Source: Enoplolaimus lenunculus (Eukaryota > Nematoda > Enoplea > Enoplida > Thoracostomopsidae). From it: a stretch of 64,000 nucleotides of DNA. Of this stretch, positions 59,301 to 62,300 are shown one piece after another (position 1 is the first letter of the stretch; every line of letters starts with the position of its first letter). The DNA lies in contig JASANG010000869.1 of assembly GCA_030248215.1 (NCBI GenBank), positions 1 through 64,000 of the forward strand, in the 5' to 3' direction. The notes beneath the pieces are model-generated. The model was given only the letters and a program-made list of their open reading frames with translations. It had not been told where the DNA came from and made no database searches. The position numbers and the translations under genes were made by a program.

Positions 59301-62300
59301 TGATGTACGGTGGCAGACGGCGCCGTATGCGTGATGCACGATGACGGAGAGCGCCGGGCGTCAAGTATAGGCAACCCTTAGCGTTAATGCGGTGGTTTTT
59401 TTAATAATAATTAAAATAATTAAAATAATAATAATAATAATTATATTATTAATTAAAATAATTAAAATAATAATAATAATAATTATATTATTATAAAATA
59501 ATAATAATAATAAAAATAATAATAATGATAATAATAATAATAATAATAATAATAACAGTAATAATAATAATAATAATCAAAATTTCAGTTTAGCCAATTG
59601 TCTAACTTCAAATTTACAAACAGCGAAAATATCACATCAAACTTGCGTGAAAGGTGCTTGATTATTCTGAAAGTTCGTGATAAATAAAGTTCAACAGATC
59701 GAAGCTTTCAAAAACCTTTTACAGTTTATATTTTCAATGTTTTAGTGTTCGGCGACATGTGGACGTGGTATTCGAACGCGAAGTGTCACTTGTATTAATC
59801 CTGACTCTGGAGATAAGATTGACAACGAAACATTATGCGAAGATGGCGAAAATGGCCAACCGAAACCTAGTGAAGAGCACCGATGTCGTATGGCGAAATG
59901 CCCTCGATGGCGTCCTAACAAATGGTCTTTGGTTAGTCAATACGGCTTTTGTTCACTTCCAGTCTACAAAATTTTGCAAATTTTCAAATTTTGGCATAAT
60001 TTAGGCTCAGGATTATGTTACCAAGACCAAGATTTAGGCGTAATATATTAACGGATTTAATGCAGCGTCCACAATATCTTGTGTACACGCTGTGGAAACA
60101 AAATGTTTCAATTTCCCGAACAGTTTTATTTAATAAATGAATGCTTAAAGGAAATTGACTTGTACAATTTAAAGTATACATTTCTGTATTGTATTAATCG
60201 CAGATTTCACAGTATAATAATTATGTAAAGTTATATAAAAAATATTGCAAGTACTGAACGAAATACGCTCGAGTTGTAGGTGTATCTCCCCTATTAATGT
60301 GGTAGATCAAACAAATAGAAAATCGGCATAACAATGCAACGGTTTCTATGCTGAAGTATGTGTGTACAGTTGTAATTTATGCAATATTGCTGTGTTGTTA
60401 CGGTAGCGTTATCTTTTTTGAAACCTCTGGGCATACGATGCCGGACGCGGTGACAGACGTCTACAGACGGAGACCAACGGCGCCACGCGTGAAATATAGC
60501 GCCAGTACTAGACAACATATTGTTGACTAGCGATTGGCTGTACAAATAACTCTTAATACAAGTCCAGATTTCTACCCAGTATTATTTGTTGTAAAAATTT
60601 TGCTTCCGACTGGGCGCATATATACTTTTGTTGCATTGAATGCAAAATTTTCTTATTGTAGTGTTCGGCATCGTGTGGGGAAGGTGTTCGACAAAGGTCA
60701 ATCAGTTGTTACATGGGGCGAAGGCGTAAAGTCACAGATGACCGCTGTGATGCGTTACCCAAACCGTCAATGCAAACACGATGTTACTTGATGCCGTGTC
60801 CAATGTACAAATGGATACATTCCAGATGGACTAAGGTAAGGCTGTTTGCGTTTGGTTTTGGTATTTCGCGTATATTATTTTGTATACAAGTGTCAGTGGT
60901 TTAAACCAAATAATTTTTCGTTCCTCTGCTTTATTCGTAGTTAAGCTATAAGGTTTAATGAATTGATTGCCATAAACTACCTCGTATATTTTGAAAATCT
61001 GTGCTACACCTTCTTAATGCAGTTAATTACACTGCCAAAAATGACGTGTCAAATTGACTCTGTCCGAAATAGGCTCTACGGGGCTACACAAACTGAGTCA
61101 AATTCGACTCCATCAGAGTCAGATTCGACTCACTAAGTTGCACGATTGACTCCGGTGGAGTCCAATTTGACTCAGTTTGTGTCGTTCCGCAGAGCCTATT
61201 TCGAAGAGAGTCAGTTGGACTCACCATTTTTTGCAGTGTACGATCCTGCTCATTCCTGATCGTAAATAGTAATGCTATGTTGTATATTATCAGTTGAAGC
61301 GAACTTAATAAGAAACGGCCAATGTTATCCTAAAGGCCGTCCCATTTTCCCGGGACAGAAATGTACCAGGAATACCCGTCCCTTTTTCCCGGGACAGCAA
61401 TGTACCAGGAGTACAGACAAAAAATATAATTGTGACAGCGGGACAGTTGGGACAGATCAGACAGCTGGAACAGATGGGACAGTTGGGACAGATGGGACAG
61501 ATGAGACAGATGGGCCAGTTGGACAGATGGGACAGTTGGGACAGATGGGACAGATGGGACAGTTGGAATAGCTGGGACAGTTGGGACAGATGGGACAGAT
61601 TGGACAGTTGAGACAAACGGGACAGTTGGAACAGATGGGACAGTTGGGACAGATGGAACAGATGGGACAGATGGGACAGTTGGGACAGTTGGACAGATGG
61701 GACGGTTGGGACACTTGGGACAGATGGGACCGATGGGACAGTTGGGACAAACGGGACACTTGGGACAGTTGGGACAGCTGGGACAGATGAGACAGATGGG
61801 CCAGTTGGACAGATGGGACAGTTGGGACACTTAGGACAGATGGGACAGTTGGGACAGATGGGACAGATGGGACAGTTGGAATAGCTGGGACAGTTGGGAC
61901 AGATGGGACAGATTGGACAGTTGAGACAAACGGGACAGATGGGACAGTTGGAACAGATGGGACAGTTGGGACAGATGGGCCAGTTGGACAGATGGGACAG
62001 TTGGGACACTTGGGACAGATGGGACAGATGGGACAGTTGGAATAGCTGGGACAGTTGGGACAGATGGGACAGATTGGACAGTTGAGACAAACGGGACAGA
62101 TGGGACAGTTGGAACAGATGGGACAGTTGGGACAGATGGAACAGATGGGACAGTTCGGACAGATGGGACAGATGGGACAGTTGGACAGATGGGACGGTTG
62201 GGACACTTGGGACAGATGGGACCGATGGGACAGTGGGGCAAACGGGACAGTTGGGACACTTGGGACAGTTGGGACAGATGAGACAGATGGGCCAGTTGGA

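Larger units (their letters stand above)
55529..59745 (+). other. 4.2-kb intron between T13 and T14
   Basis: Contains two family P elements, a family G element, a family K element and an AAT tract. The rest is AT-rich without any TSP1-like frame. Confidence 0.8.
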
